The translations under genes were made by a program, and so were the position numbers. The notes below the pieces were generated by a model. The model did no database searches, had not been told where the DNA came from, and saw only the letters and a list, made by a program, of their open reading frames with translations. A stretch of 64,000 nucleotides of DNA, taken from the NCBI RefSeq assembly GCF_052324685.1, contig NC_135213.1, positions 41,140,700 to 41,204,699 of the forward strand. Direction: 5' to 3'. Below are positions 14,426 through 24,490 of this stretch, piece by piece; position 1 is the stretch's first letter, and every line of letters begins with the position of its first letter. This DNA comes from Brachyhypopomus gauderio (taxonomy: Eukaryota > Chordata > Actinopteri > Gymnotiformes > Hypopomidae).

Positions 14426-15249
14426 TGAGTGTGCACGCGTGTGTCTCAGGAGGGCATACTTGTATCTTATTTACCTTGTTTACATAATTGTTCAGGTACT
14501 GGGAGGTTGAAAACAGAAATGTATAAACCAAAAAAGCTTTTTAATTTAATTTATTAAAATATGTGACCTTGGATGGTATAAATACTTCAAAATGAAATCA
14601 CCTCAACTTTTCCCAGACCATTATCTGATTTTATCTGAGTTCAGCCTAAACTCCCCTTGCTTTGTGACTTTCATTGAAATTGACAAAAGTTGTATTTTCC
14701 ATTAACCCCTAGATTTTTAAAATGCAATACAGCTATGATTATTTTGTGTTTAAATGAACACATGCATTAAATATTCATTTATTACTGATTATTTCCCATT
14801 TGTCTTCGGTCACCTAAATAATCGGCCTCTTCCTTTTATTGTTGTGTGTGTGTGCGCGCGTGTGCCTGTGTGTGTGTGTTATGTATGAACAGTACTTCCA
14901 AGATTCCCCTGGCTCTGACAGGCCCCACTTGCTGACAACAGAGGTGACAGAAGAACACATCTGTGACAGGTTTGATGTCATTCCCGAGTCTGTGGTCGCA
15001 GACTTCATCATGGAGAGCTACACTTCAACTGAGGATTCTAGCCAGGGCCCCAAACTGGATGACGGACTTCACAGTCGCCACAGCAGTGGAGACTCAGGCA
15101 TCTACTCTACAGCAGAGTACTCTGGCTCAGGGAGGTCCGCTTCAAAGGACGGGCCATGGGAACTGAAGTCACACACGGTTGGCAGAGCAATTCTCCCTAG
15201 AGAGCTAGGAGACACAGACGTAGGACAAGAAGAGGAAGTGTGTGTCTAA
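6267..15249 (+). CDS. crfb5: Class II cytokine receptor, CRFB5/IFNAR1-like (exon 1 missing)
   Basis: Six exons keep one frame: 6267-6402, 7710-7900, 8011-8171, 11436-11580, 14191-14348 and 14893-15249 (stop TAA), coding about 382 residues. The first four form one D200 unit of two fibronectin-III domains, with LPRPENVTLHTLN and LRVRAERG in domain 1 and GLGPPSRVDV and WYCVRVQSRE in domain 2. Exon 6 holds the membrane helix (IFLWFLLSLVLSFVFVFMLC). The tail of about 140 residues carries a DSGIYS motif, as in the IFNAR1 degron. Introns fall at phases 2,1,0,1,0, as in this family. Fish CRFB5 is the IFNAR1-type chain of type I interferon receptors. The signal-peptide exon was not found. Position next to IL10RB supports the call; another CRFB of the cluster is the alternative. 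Confidence 0.82.
6418..6452. repeat. (CA)n microsatellite
   Basis: Dinucleotide run with one interruption, just inside the intron after the first visible CRFB5 exon. Confidence 0.95.
6793..7503 (-). mobile_element. Tc1/mariner element, degenerate
   Basis: Inverted ends (cactcgcaagccactttatt at the left, aataaagtagccggtgagtg at the right) are flanked by TA dinucleotides at 6791-6792 and 7504-7505. The inside resembles, on the opposite strand, the Tc1 element at 37930-39471, including remnants of its transposase. It is 711 bp, much shorter than an intact Tc1, and has no open frame. Confidence 0.85.
8339..8361. repeat. Short interstitial telomere-like repeat
   Basis: Three to four CCCTAA-type units (aaccctaacctaaccctaac) lie in the intron after CRFB5 exon 4. 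Confidence 0.8.
8534..8614. repeat. (TA)n microsatellite, first block
   Basis: About 40 TA units. The same TA tract continues at 9237-9325 and 10941-11014 on the far sides of two transposon insertions. Confidence 0.95.
8615..9236. mobile_element. Mariner-type MITE inside the TA tract
   Basis: A 622-bp element with inverted ends ttagggtgtttcttattt and its complement at 9219-9236, flanked on both sides by TA. Both the inverted ends and the TA target fit the Tc1/mariner superfamily. No transposase frame is seen. Confidence 0.85.
9237..9325. repeat. (TA)n microsatellite, second block
   Basis: Continuation of the TA tract between the MITE and the hAT element. Confidence 0.95.
9326..10940 (-). 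mobile_element. hAT transposon, defective
   Basis: The ends taggggtgggac and gtcccaccacta are inverted copies, and both flanks are the 8-mer atatatat. The minus strand at about 10605-10790 codes a BED-type zinc finger N-terminus (KFKYKKLPDG, then FAYHRSTSTLRYHLNAKH), as found in hAT transposases. The catalytic part is not recognisable. A smaller Harbinger-type MITE sits inside it at 10286-10594. Confidence 0.82.
10286..10594. mobile_element. PIF/Harbinger-type MITE nested in the hAT element
   Basis: Inverted ends agctgggcgtacact and agtgtacgcccagct, flanked by TTA on both sides (10283-10285 and 10595-10597). A 3-bp TTA target duplication is characteristic of PIF/Harbinger. The 309-bp body has no coding potential. 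Confidence 0.82.
10941..11014. repeat. (TA)n microsatellite, third block
   Basis: Last part of the TA tract, followed by a short CA run. Confidence 0.95.
11810..13025. mobile_element. Mosaic of non-autonomous DNA transposon pieces
   Basis: This intron segment starts with cagtggcgtgcacagacatt, a CAGNGGCG-type hAT end, and contains at about 12340-12930 a copy of a dispersed family also present at 28330-28620, 29290-30200, 39650-40200 and 49270-49400 (shared text: agggttcatacaccttaca-like core, acgtgaagacgttaagattg, gggaaggaacatttacctga). No coding frame. Exact borders of the component elements are not clear. Confidence 0.6.
13026..13130. mobile_element. LINE 3' tail fragment
   Basis: It begins with (ATCA)n and tttatttatatagcgctttt, matching in type the 3' end of the L2-like LINE at 2292-2345. 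Only the tail is present. Confidence 0.65.
14138..14183. repeat. (GT)n tract at the acceptor of the membrane exon
   Basis: About 23 GT units run to within 8 bases of the 3' splice site of CRFB5 exon 14191-14348, in the place where a pyrimidine tract normally lies. Further GT-rich tracts lie after its donor (14389-14423) and before the next acceptor (14844-14880). Confidence 0.95.
14389..14423. repeat. (GT)n microsatellite after the membrane exon
   Basis: Dinucleotide run starting about 40 bases after the donor of CRFB5 exon 14191-14348. Confidence 0.95.
14844..14880. repeat. Interrupted (TG)n tract before the last CRFB5 exon
   Basis: TG units with a gcgcgc interruption lie 13-50 bases upstream of the last acceptor at 14893. 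Confidence 0.9.
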
Positions 15250-15564
15250 GCACGAACGCTTACTGTTATGTTCAGCTGTTGCGTGTTTGTCGTACTCTTT
15301 TCAGGTGATTCCTGTTATGAGATAAAAAAAAAGAACCAGACTTGGTGTGAGTGAAAGGAGGTGGTGATTTTAGACAGTGGAGGTGACTTTCTTTATAATG
15401 GAATGCAGGGGAGAGGAATGTTGTTTTTCAGCAGTCTGCTGTTTTTCAGGGGCCTACTGAACCCAAGAATTACTGTTTCATTTTGTTCCAGGATGGAACT
15501 TGGCCAAGGCAAGTTTATTTAACCAGCATTGTTCTTTACAAAGACTTAAAGCGATTATCTAAAT

Positions 15565-15570
15565 AATAAA
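15565..15570 (+). other. Candidate poly(A) signal of the CRFB5-like gene
   Basis: The first AATAAA after the stop codon, about 315 bases downstream. Whether it or a later site is used cannot be told. Confidence 0.45.
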
Positions 15571-15842
15571 CCTTATTGCGTCCCACCCAAGAACCATCAC
15601 CTCAGGAAGGTGTTTCCAAAAGTTATTCCAAGTAGGAGACAGGAAAGTTTCACTTATTATCCTGTTTTGCCTTGTATGGACTCTCATACATTTTTAAAAT
15701 ATTTAATGTGTTTAATGCCTGTTTGTATGCCCCACTCATGATCATTCTCTGAATTTAGTTTTTGTGTAGGTTTCGTGTTTGGTTCCTCTTTTCCCACATG
15801 CTACATCTGTTTTGTGCTTTCAGGTGTACAGGCCTGTATGTA

Positions 15843-16190
15843 CGGGGCCCGGGAGGGGACATGGGGGGGGGGATTTAACGAGGGAATGTTTTACCATTCG
15901 AGTGCACGTTTTCTGTAATTCATGCTCTCGATTTATTAATTCGTTCACACGATTAACAATTCGTCCTCACGTTTTATTTTAATCGTGCGCACGTTTAAAA
16001 CACGATTAACAAATTGTTAATTGTGTGAACAAATTAATAAATCGTGACCACGATAAAAATGTGCACATGATTAAAATGAAACGTGTCAACGAATTAATAA
16101 TTTGTGAGCACGAATTACAGAAAATGCGCTAGAATGGTAAAACGTTCTCTCGTTTAAATATTTTTTTACGCATGTCCCCTCCGGGGCTCA
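15843..16190. mobile_element. Palindromic fold-back MITE
   Basis: The two halves are inverted copies over most of the 348 bp: the ends are ggggcccgggaggggacatg and catgtcccctccggggctca, and inner blocks such as ggtaaaac and gaattacagaaaa recur inverted. The 7-mer gtatgta flanks it at 15836-15842 and 16191-16197. The superfamily is uncertain. Confidence 0.8.
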
Positions 16191-16197
16191 GTATGTA

Positions 16198-17582
16198 TGA
16201 GACCTGTGTGAGCGTTGGCCTCAGAAAACTGTCCTTACTGCTAAAGGTGTCTTATTACATTTGTGTGGTGAAAGCTAGTTAATCATACTAGATAAATGCT
16301 TGGTATCATTTAAAATAGAAAAGTGCAATTGTGCAGTCCTGTTTCCATCTTCTTCCCCAGACATGCTTAAGGTGATTTCTAGAATTTGTTTTAAATATTT
16401 TAAAACATTATTGGCTTTTAAGCTGCATTTAAACATATGATTCTTATAGAATCTTAAGCAAAATATTCTTTCCTGTCTTCACTTTACAAGACGGTTCTTC
16501 TTCAAAATGTAAGACATAACTTCTGTAAGTTTGTTATGCACTATAGGCTATTCAGATAAAATTTCTAATGTAAATACCTTACATGTGCACTTTTTACATT
16601 TTTGGTTGTTTGTTTTTTATAAAAGCTGAAGCAAAATGTTTACTTTTGCATACTTTGTATGTATTGACTGATTATTGACTCATAACTATCAAAAGGATTT
16701 GAAGAACTGATCAGAAACCTCTGCAAGAATCTCTCATTCTGCATTTGGGCCATTTTGTTTGTGGGTTTTTATCTGCCTGTAGTGATAAACTTTTGAAGGT
16801 CGATGTAGACCAAAATCTGTTGACCTGGAATGTAAATTTAAAGTAAACAATAGCAGAAAATCCCGAGTCTGATTTATTTATTTTGCCTCTACCTTAATTA
16901 TTGCCTATAATTGTTTTTAGATGCTCATTTCTCATTCATTACTAATTAGCTCTAATGGATATGTTTTCTGGATACAAGGTTTTCTCCTCATCCAAAAAGG
17001 TGTTCTGAATTTGTCCATTTCATCCATGCTCTCACAACAGTTAATTGTGATTTGACTCATAGAAGGGTTTGGTTTACCCAGGTGTGCCCAAGTTTGGTCG
17101 TGTGCATCTACAGATCATCTGTAATGGACACACGTTGCTCTAATATTAAGATGCTACGGAAGGACTTAAACTGAAACAGGCATATTAGAAATGGGTTAAA
17201 TCTAAACTCTACAGGGCTGTAGATCAGCAGGTCCAGACTGCTTTAATTGGTTGAAAGTTGGCTAAGAATTTAAATCTCTAGGTTACACTTTAGCCAGTAT
17301 ACCAACATAAACATGGCAGCAAACCTCAGGAAACAAATACGGTTCGACATGTGCACGCATCCCGCCCACCCGTGTCCGACAATGAACCCGTTTTGCTCTT
17401 TGTACGGCAGCTCACTAGGCTCCATCTTGTCTCGTTTCGACACAAACCTCGTTAGATGTCTGATGGCCCCGTGTGAGAATGGGTTCCCGGAGTCTGCAGT
17501 TTATACGGTCCTGTCACCCTGCTGAAGATGCGACGTGATGGGCGGCGAGGATCCCGAAGATACGGGAGCCCCGGGCAGAGGA
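16198..17582. other. Spacer between CRFB5-like and IL10RB
   Basis: No exon, RNA gene or transposon recognised. It should hold the promoter and 5' leader of IL10RB near 17300-17582. A 70-codon open frame at 17313-17525 resembles nothing I know and lies in the probable leader. Confidence 0.5.
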
Positions 17583-20500
17583 ATGGGTCACCACCTTCAC
17601 CCCACACTCTCTCTGCTACTCATAGTTTCTGGTAAGACGAGGGAATTTGAAAGAGAAAGTAAAATACCTCGTTTCCCTCCCTGATTGTTCGGTTATTTGT
17701 GCTACACAGTAAGGATGGACAGATAACGAGGTGCTGTTGAACTGTGTAGTGAACTAGTTATCGGTTCCTGTTGAGGTAGTTTATCGGATTCTGGGGCAGA
17801 TTTGTGCTCTCACATTTCACACTACATTTCCTGTGTAGTGGGTTTCCGCAAACAACATGTCCAGACTAGACAATCTAAGACTTTGCACAAGATGTAAAGC
17901 ATAAAATGACTCATGGGGGTATGTTTGTGTCCTTAAGTTATATTATAATGCCACTCTGATCACAACATGCTGCTACTTTTTCTTGGCGCATTCATGTTAC
18001 GTTATACGACAGTTTCAATATTGTGTTCAATAAAGTGTTGAGATTTGACAAGGGTTTTTAAGTCAGATGTGTTATGCAATTTAATAAGGGGGAAAATACC
18101 TTGCAATAAACTCTTACACTAAACATTGGGGAAATTAGTGTAGTATCAGTGCTTTGTTTACACTATTCATCTAAATGGTTCATTTTTCTACTTTCCTCTA
18201 CAGCCATTTGCTCTCCTAATAGTTGCTCAATGACGTCATGGCATAATTTGCATAATGGTATATTTGCATGTAATTAACGCTGTAGAAGAGGAATAATGTG
18301 GGACAGATGAAACAAAAGTGAAAAAACACAAACTACAAATGAACTTTGTGAAGAGGAATAAAGTGAAAAAACAAAAACCACGTTAACCTACAAATTAACA
18401 AACTACAAATTAACTTTGTTGATTTTTTTTTGTTTTTGTCATTTCAGAATCAGAATCAGAAATACTTTATTAATAGGCCATTTTTTACTTCTTTACAGAT
18501 GTCTTTACTGCTTTGTCTAGATCCACATTTCATAAATCAATTTGACTGTATTGTTAAATGTTACAATATCAAATTTAATCAAAAGACGGTTGTGTGGGGT
18601 AAAGTGCGACACTAGCAGGGTTTTATTTGATAAGCTTTCTTACGTTTGGCTTACATAAAGATTCAGTAGTGCTGCGAGACAATTTCACCTTTTCATAGCA
18701 CATTTATTGGGGATTATCTGTTACATGAATGACTAATAAATTACATTAGTTTTTTGGGTCGATGTATTTTGCTAGTGTGTTTAGTGTTTCATAGCACAAG
18801 TATGACTTGTTGGACTGTTTCTATGGATTCTGTGTGGTTTTGAGGACCTTTTAAGTCAAAAGTGAGTTTTCTCTGCTGTTGTAAGAGTTTGAGAATACTT
18901 TGTATATTCGTTTGTAGTTTTAGGTTCTGAGAAACATACATAGCCAAGCAAAAAAAACTAACACTTCAATATTATTACTGCTGCAGTAATGATACAGTAT
19001 TAGTCCATATGTGTTCCCCAGTCACCGCATCTCTACCCAGTCCCACGGATGTAACAATGGTTGCAGTGGACATGAACTATACTCTACAGTGGGGCTACAC
19101 TTCCACAGAACTGAAAAACATCATAACTTTTACTGCAGAGTACGCCTTGTGAGTATTTACAGCCTAACTATATGCTTTAGATGTATGCATGGTAATTAGG
19201 TTTAATGCATTTGTAAAATTGCATTTATCATTTAATGCATTTGTCATTGCATTATTTGCATAATGTTCTATTTGCATGTAATTGACGCTGTAGAAGAGAA
19301 ATAAAGTGGGAGAGATGAAACAAAAGTGAAAAAACTAAAAATCCAAACTACAAATGAACTTTGTTGATTTTTTTGTTTTTGTCATTTAAGTAGGCCATTG
19401 TTTACTTCTTTATAAATGTTTCTACTGCTTTGACTAGACCCACATTTCATAAATCAATTTGTCCCATATTGTTAAATGTTAGAATATAAAACTTAATCAA
19501 AAGATTATTATGTGGGGTGGAATTGCTAGTTATACGAGAGGTACCAGGTAAAAAAGAAAAAAGTATTTTGGTGTGTATCTGTTATCTTAACCATAGATTT
19601 ATCCAAACATGCTTGTTGCCATCCAGGTAATGAACCAGTCACTCAGTCCCTCTACCCTCTCTCTCTCTCAGCTCAGAGGACAAGAACAATGACGGATCGT
19701 ACGTAAAGGTGTGTGAGGGCTCAGGGACGCGGAGTTGCGACTTCACGCACAAGCTGGATTTCTCGTGCGCTTACATCATACGGGTGAGGGCGGAGTCAGG
19801 AAGTGAGCACTCCGATTGGATATATGTCCAGTTCACTCCTGATGAGGATGGTAAGTTTACTAACCCTACGGACAGTCTGCATATCTCTCCCTTTCAAGCT
19901 ATTTGTGTGCTTTCGTCTGTTCACATCTGCAAATCCCGTGAGATGAATTACAGAATCACTAGTATCTGAAAGGAAAATCAAGGAAAACATGTTTAAAAAA
20001 AAAACAATTACACCATTGCTTTGTGTTTTAAAAAGGGTACACATGTCTAGAGAACAGTGTGAAAGCAGTAAAATTAATATGTCTACAAATGCAAATATGT
20101 CTCAATAGTTGTCCATGGTTACCAGAAATCAGAGTGGTTACCAGTCCTGCACATGAGATCCTCATAGACGGCATCAGATTCTTAAGGGCTCAATAAGGCA
20201 GTGACATGTTACTGAGACATACGAGAGCAGGGGACAGGGTGGGGACAGGGGACACACTGCCCTAAGTGTGTCTTACGCAGCTGCTGTTACGACTCATGCA
20301 GGACTGCTTGGGCCACCCAGCCAAGTGAACATAGAAGCAGATGTGGCCATGTTGATCCTCACTGTATCCACGTCGGTGAAGAGCACCGTGGTGAAGCTGC
20401 AGTACCGAGTTCGGTACTGGGAGCGGCAGAGCCCAGAACAGGTACCGCACTCGTACACGGGCGGGTGCCGCACTCGTACACGGACGGGTGCCGCACTCGT

Positions 20501-22832
20501 ACACGGGCGGGTGCCGCACTCGTACACGGACGGGTGCCGCACACGTACATGGCTTCACACTTAATTTCTGTTCATTTCTATTCAGCAAGTTCAAACACCA
20601 ATTGATCTGCTTTCATTGCACAATATACATGGAATATTCTGAAAGTATACAAGAGGACCAGCACAGTGCAAGGACTTCAGTATAATGAGGCATATATACT
20701 TTACAATCCACACAATACAGAAGACATGTCCTGATGGAGGCTGTGCAGTAGACCACGTGCAATGTTCAGTGTACATAAGTGTAGTGATTATAGCCGTAAA
20801 TAACTTCAACATGGGCACCATGAGAAACAATACAGCGGCACTAGCAACCTCCATGATTAACAAAGGGTTAAAAATTTATACTGACTTGACAGTTATGAAA
20901 AGGTAAAAATATTATCAAGTAGTAAGATTACATGTTTTTTTTAGTTTATGGACAATAACATTTGAACAAGGCCTCACCAACATACACTATATTGCCAAAC
21001 GTATTCGCTCACCCATCCAAATTATCGGAATCTGGTGTTCCAATCACTTCCATGGCCACACGTGTATAAAATTAAGCACTCAGGCATACAGACTGTATTT
21101 ACAAACACTTGTGAAAGAATGGGTGGCTCAGTGAATCCCAGCGTGGAACTGTGATAGGATGCCACCTGTGCAACAAATCTAGTCATAAAATTTCCTCCTC
21201 TTAAATATTCAACAGTCAACTGTCAGCTGTATTATAAGAAAATGGAAGTGTTTGGGAATGACAGCAACTCAGCCATGAAGTGGTAGGACACGTAAACTGA
21301 CGGAGTGGGGTCAGCAGATGCTGCAGCGTATAGTGTGAAGAGGTCACCAACTTCAAGAGTGAGTCACTACAGACATCCAAACTTCATGTGGCCTTCAGAT
21401 TAGCTCAAGAACAGTGTGCAGAGAGCTTCATGGAATAGATTGCAATGGTCGAGCAGCTGCATCCAAGCCATACATCACCAAGTGCAATGCAGCGTCAGAT
21501 GCAGTGGTGTAAAGCACGCCGCCACTGGACTCTAGAGCAGTGGAGGTGTGTTCTCTGGAGTGATGAATCACACTTCTCCATCTTGCAATTTGATGGATGA
21601 GTCTGGGTTTGGTGGTTGCCAGGAGAATGGTACTTGTCTGACTGCATTGTGCCAGTGTAGTGGAGGGGATTATGGTGTGGGGTTGTTTTTCAGGAGCTGA
21701 AAAGCTTAAGCTCATATGTGAGTCAAGGAAGGTGAGCAAATACTTTTGGCAATATAGTGTATAAATCTCCAGGGTGTCCTGGGTCAGTGATGGTTGTTGT
21801 TACAGTCGGGATCAGTCAATCATTTATGTCTCAACGTGTCTCGTCTCATGTCACTGACCTCTCATTGATTTCTCATTTAATCCCATTCTTGCATCTGTAG
21901 AAACAGGTGAAGGATTATGATAATCCATATGTTTCACTGGTCTCGCTGAAACCTTGGACAGAGTTTTGTGTGCAAGTTAGCGTCTTTGACCAGAACTTTG
22001 GCATGAGCAGTAATTACACATCTCCTCAATGTGTGTACACAAAAGGTATGAGGGCCCACCCCTCCCACTTCCTGATTGAAAACATTTTTAAACATTTTCT
22101 TTTTTTTTAGGTACTGCATTTGTCATCTATACAGTTTGCCTAACATTGCAGAACATCTAACATTGCATGTTACCAGTGTTGCATTTTACCAAGTTCATAT
22201 AAAATTACATTTTATTTCCCTTTGTTTAGGTTCCATGTCACTATGGCAGATGGTTTCTGTTGTGCTGTGCAGTATTGTCCCTGTAGGAGCATTACCATTC
22301 ATCTACTGTATCTTCAGAAGGCGTTGTGCACCACATAAAACACCTGACTGCATACTAGTAAGGGCTTATTGTGTCTGTACTTGTATTTTAGAAATACATA
22401 CATATATACCTACATATTATGTACTTATTTTTAATCCTCAGGAAAATTGAGGTATCCAATAGCTTATAAAGACAGTTAAATAATAGAGATGTAAAACTAG
22501 TGCAATACAATGAGTTATAAAAGAATAAACTATACAAACTACATTAAAATGTACCTAAATCTTATCTAATTTAAATCGTACCCCTTCACTTAGGAGAACA
22601 GTGAAATATTAGGCGCTCTTCTAACCTTAACACGGTTCTCTGTCCTCAGGATCTCCCTTCTGATCTTCCATCTCTACTAGAGGTGCAAGAAGACTCGTGT
22701 GAAGTAGAGCTTGTGATCACACCCAGCTTGTGTCTGCATTCCTCACAGTGCCCCCTGCTGGAGCAGCATGGTACCAGCAGGATCCAGGCTATGTCAACAC
22801 ACTGCTGGAGTGATAGTTTTGAGCGTGGCTAA
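17583..22832 (+). CDS. il10rb: Interleukin-10 receptor beta chain (CRFB4)
   Basis: Seven exons keep one frame: 17583-17631 (signal peptide MGHHLHPTLSLLLIVSG), 19022-19148, 19672-19850, 20281-20441, 21901-22045, 22230-22357 (membrane helix) and 22650-22832 (stop TAA), giving about 323 residues. Domain 1 has RVRAESGSEHSDW, very close to the matching stretch of mammalian IL10RB; domain 2 starts GLLGPPSQVNIE and has WTEFCVQVSVFDQN. The tail is short, about 80 residues, as in IL10RB. The product is the shared low-affinity chain for IL-10-type and lambda-interferon ligands. An in-frame upstream ATG at 17538 would add 15 polar residues; I chose 17583 because it starts at the hydrophobic signal. Exon 4 has a second in-frame acceptor that would start it at 20302. 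Confidence 0.88.
18225..18600. repeat. Direct repeat, left copy, flanking IL10RB exon 2
   Basis: The text from atttgcataatggtatattt to the aaaagacggttgtgtggggt region recurs with few changes at 19245-19525. The left copy also carries an extra short insertion around 18447-18476 (gaatcagaatcagaaatact), which looks like a LINE 3' tail. Confidence 0.88.
19245..19525. repeat. Direct repeat, right copy, flanking IL10RB exon 2
   Basis: Second copy of the 18225-18600 segment, same orientation. The two copies bracket the 127-base exon 19022-19148. Confidence 0.88.
20441..20552. repeat. 23-bp minisatellite starting at an IL10RB splice donor
   Basis: About 4.9 copies of a 23-base unit beginning ggtgccgcactcgtacacgg. 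The first copy starts on the last base of exon 4, so the true donor ggtaccg is itself the head of repeat unit 1, and each later unit starts with a donor-like ggtgccg. Confidence 0.92.
20985..21759 (+). mobile_element. Tc1/mariner element, degenerate
   Basis: Inverted ends cactatattgccaaacgtat and the complement of ggcaatatagtg, flanked by TA at 20983-20984 and 21760-21761. The interior on the plus strand resembles a Tc1 transposase DNA (for example tggagtgatgaatcacactt) but is broken by stops and deletions. It lies in intron 4 of IL10RB. Confidence 0.85.
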
Positions 22833-23589
22833 GGCTTCAGACCTGCGCAACAGAGCTGATGAAGATCTTGTGTTCTTCATAAGGATGTGCTGAAAGACTG
22901 CAGGAAGGGAAGTGATGCTGCTGGCACTGCGGAATCGTGTGAGAAGTGAAAAATGGAAGTTTGGATTCTAGGGCAGTGCAGCCTGTCACAAATAATTAAA
23001 ACCAGGCATGTTCACAGCAGCGTTCATAAACGAAATCAGCAGTGGTCAAATAAGAAGTGTCTGTAAATTTCACGTATTCTCGTCCAGGAGCAGAAAGTTT
23101 AGTTACTTGAGATCCACTGGACAGACCATGGAAACCAAGTGTAGCACAAATCATGATTCTTGAGACATGCTGAGACAAGTCAGTGTTTTTATGACTGATG
23201 TACCTCACTTTGGAAATACTTTCTTTGTTCTTTTCCTGACTATATATTTATTAATTTGTATGCATATTGTTATGCGCCTTAGAGTTCTTATGCCTTTTTA
23301 TGAATGTTTTAATGTGTTATTACTCTGCTGGGCCTGAATTTGTAGCAATATCCTCATTGCTGTCAATGATTCAGTCGTCATTGTTTTATGACTTGTTAAC
23401 TGCTTTAAAAATAACTATTAAAATATAGTGATACTTGATTTCTTTACCCTGTGTATCATGTCATTTTGGTCTTTCTGCAATAGATGTGTGCCATATTTTG
23501 TCAAATGTGATTTTTCACCGCAATCGAAATTTGTCCTCCGTTTTTTACCCGTCTGTGCAGCTCAGGATGGAGTGACACACTCTGCATTC

Positions 23590-23720
23590 CACATGGTCCA
23601 CATGGCCTTTACTGCACATGGTCCACATGGTCTTTACTGCACATGGTCCACATGGTCTTTACTGCACATGGTCCACATGGTCTTTACTGCACATGGTCCA
23701 CATGGTCTTTACTGCACATG
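23590..23720. repeat. 25-bp minisatellite
   Basis: About five copies of a unit containing tttactgcacatggtccaca. It creates an artificial repetitive open frame. Confidence 0.93.
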
Positions 23721-24264
23721 GTTCCCACCAGTTTGGTGTGGGGAAATTATGATGGTCCCTCTCCAGCAGCCACCTCTTAGTGCTGGACTACGATGTCTCT
23801 TTTGTTTGTTGTCTAGATCGGCATGCTGTTCAGGGGTCTTGTGATCTTCTATTTTTTGATGTACCACCTGTATGTCATTCCTTTGTTTCTTCCTTATAAA
23901 CCCCATTTCTGTTGTAACTGTTGTGTCAGCTGGGATGTCCTGGGATGTCCTGGGTTCCTGGGTCAGGTCCTCCTGGGCTGGCCGGTCTGTCCCCTGTGGG
24001 GTCGGGCTGGTCGTGCTAGACGTGCTTCAGAGCCTCCAAAACTGAATATTACTGACCTAGTCCTTGTCTTCCAGTTCTCTGTGCAACTAGTCTGGTCTTG
24101 TTCGGACGTCATACTCCCAATATCCTGTCAGCTAGTTTGGTCCTGTACAGACTACTGTCTCCCAATGTCCTGTCAGCTGTCCCAGCAATAGTTATATCAG
24201 CCTCACCCGTCTCTAGTGCTGTTTATTCAAATTTATATATGTATATAGCCTACATACACACCTA

Positions 24265-24490
24265 AATACGTACATACTTTATTGATCCCAATGTGAAATT
24301 TCAGGTATCCAGCAGCATATACAGAGTGAAAATATTTAAAATATGGATAACAAAAGGTAGAAAGATAAACCATAGAACAAGGACAGAAGATTAAATTAAA
24401 AATAAAATTAAGAAAAAGTGTGGAATTTTAAAAACATATAAAAAAGATATATAACCTACAGAAATAAATAAGTTTGTGCGGTTGTGCTGT
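24265..24490 (-). mobile_element. LINE 3' untranslated fragment
   Basis: The sequence ctttattgatcccaatgtga followed by an A/T-rich body matches the known 3' ends of fish LINEs of the Rex type (compare the complementary gatcaataaagtatttctga at 58158-58177). No coding part is left. Confidence 0.6.

Noticed and set aside
17313..17525. 70-codon frame before IL10RB
   Set aside because: No known domain, no splice sites tying it to the gene; probably leader sequence.
20268..20594. Repetitive open frames on both strands rich in HSYTG or RVRH units
   Set aside because: Products of the 23-bp minisatellite; only the part up to 20441 is a real exon.
23428..23844. 138-codon frame with repeated LYCTWSTW text
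   Set aside because: Comes from the 25-bp minisatellite; no domain and no splice support.
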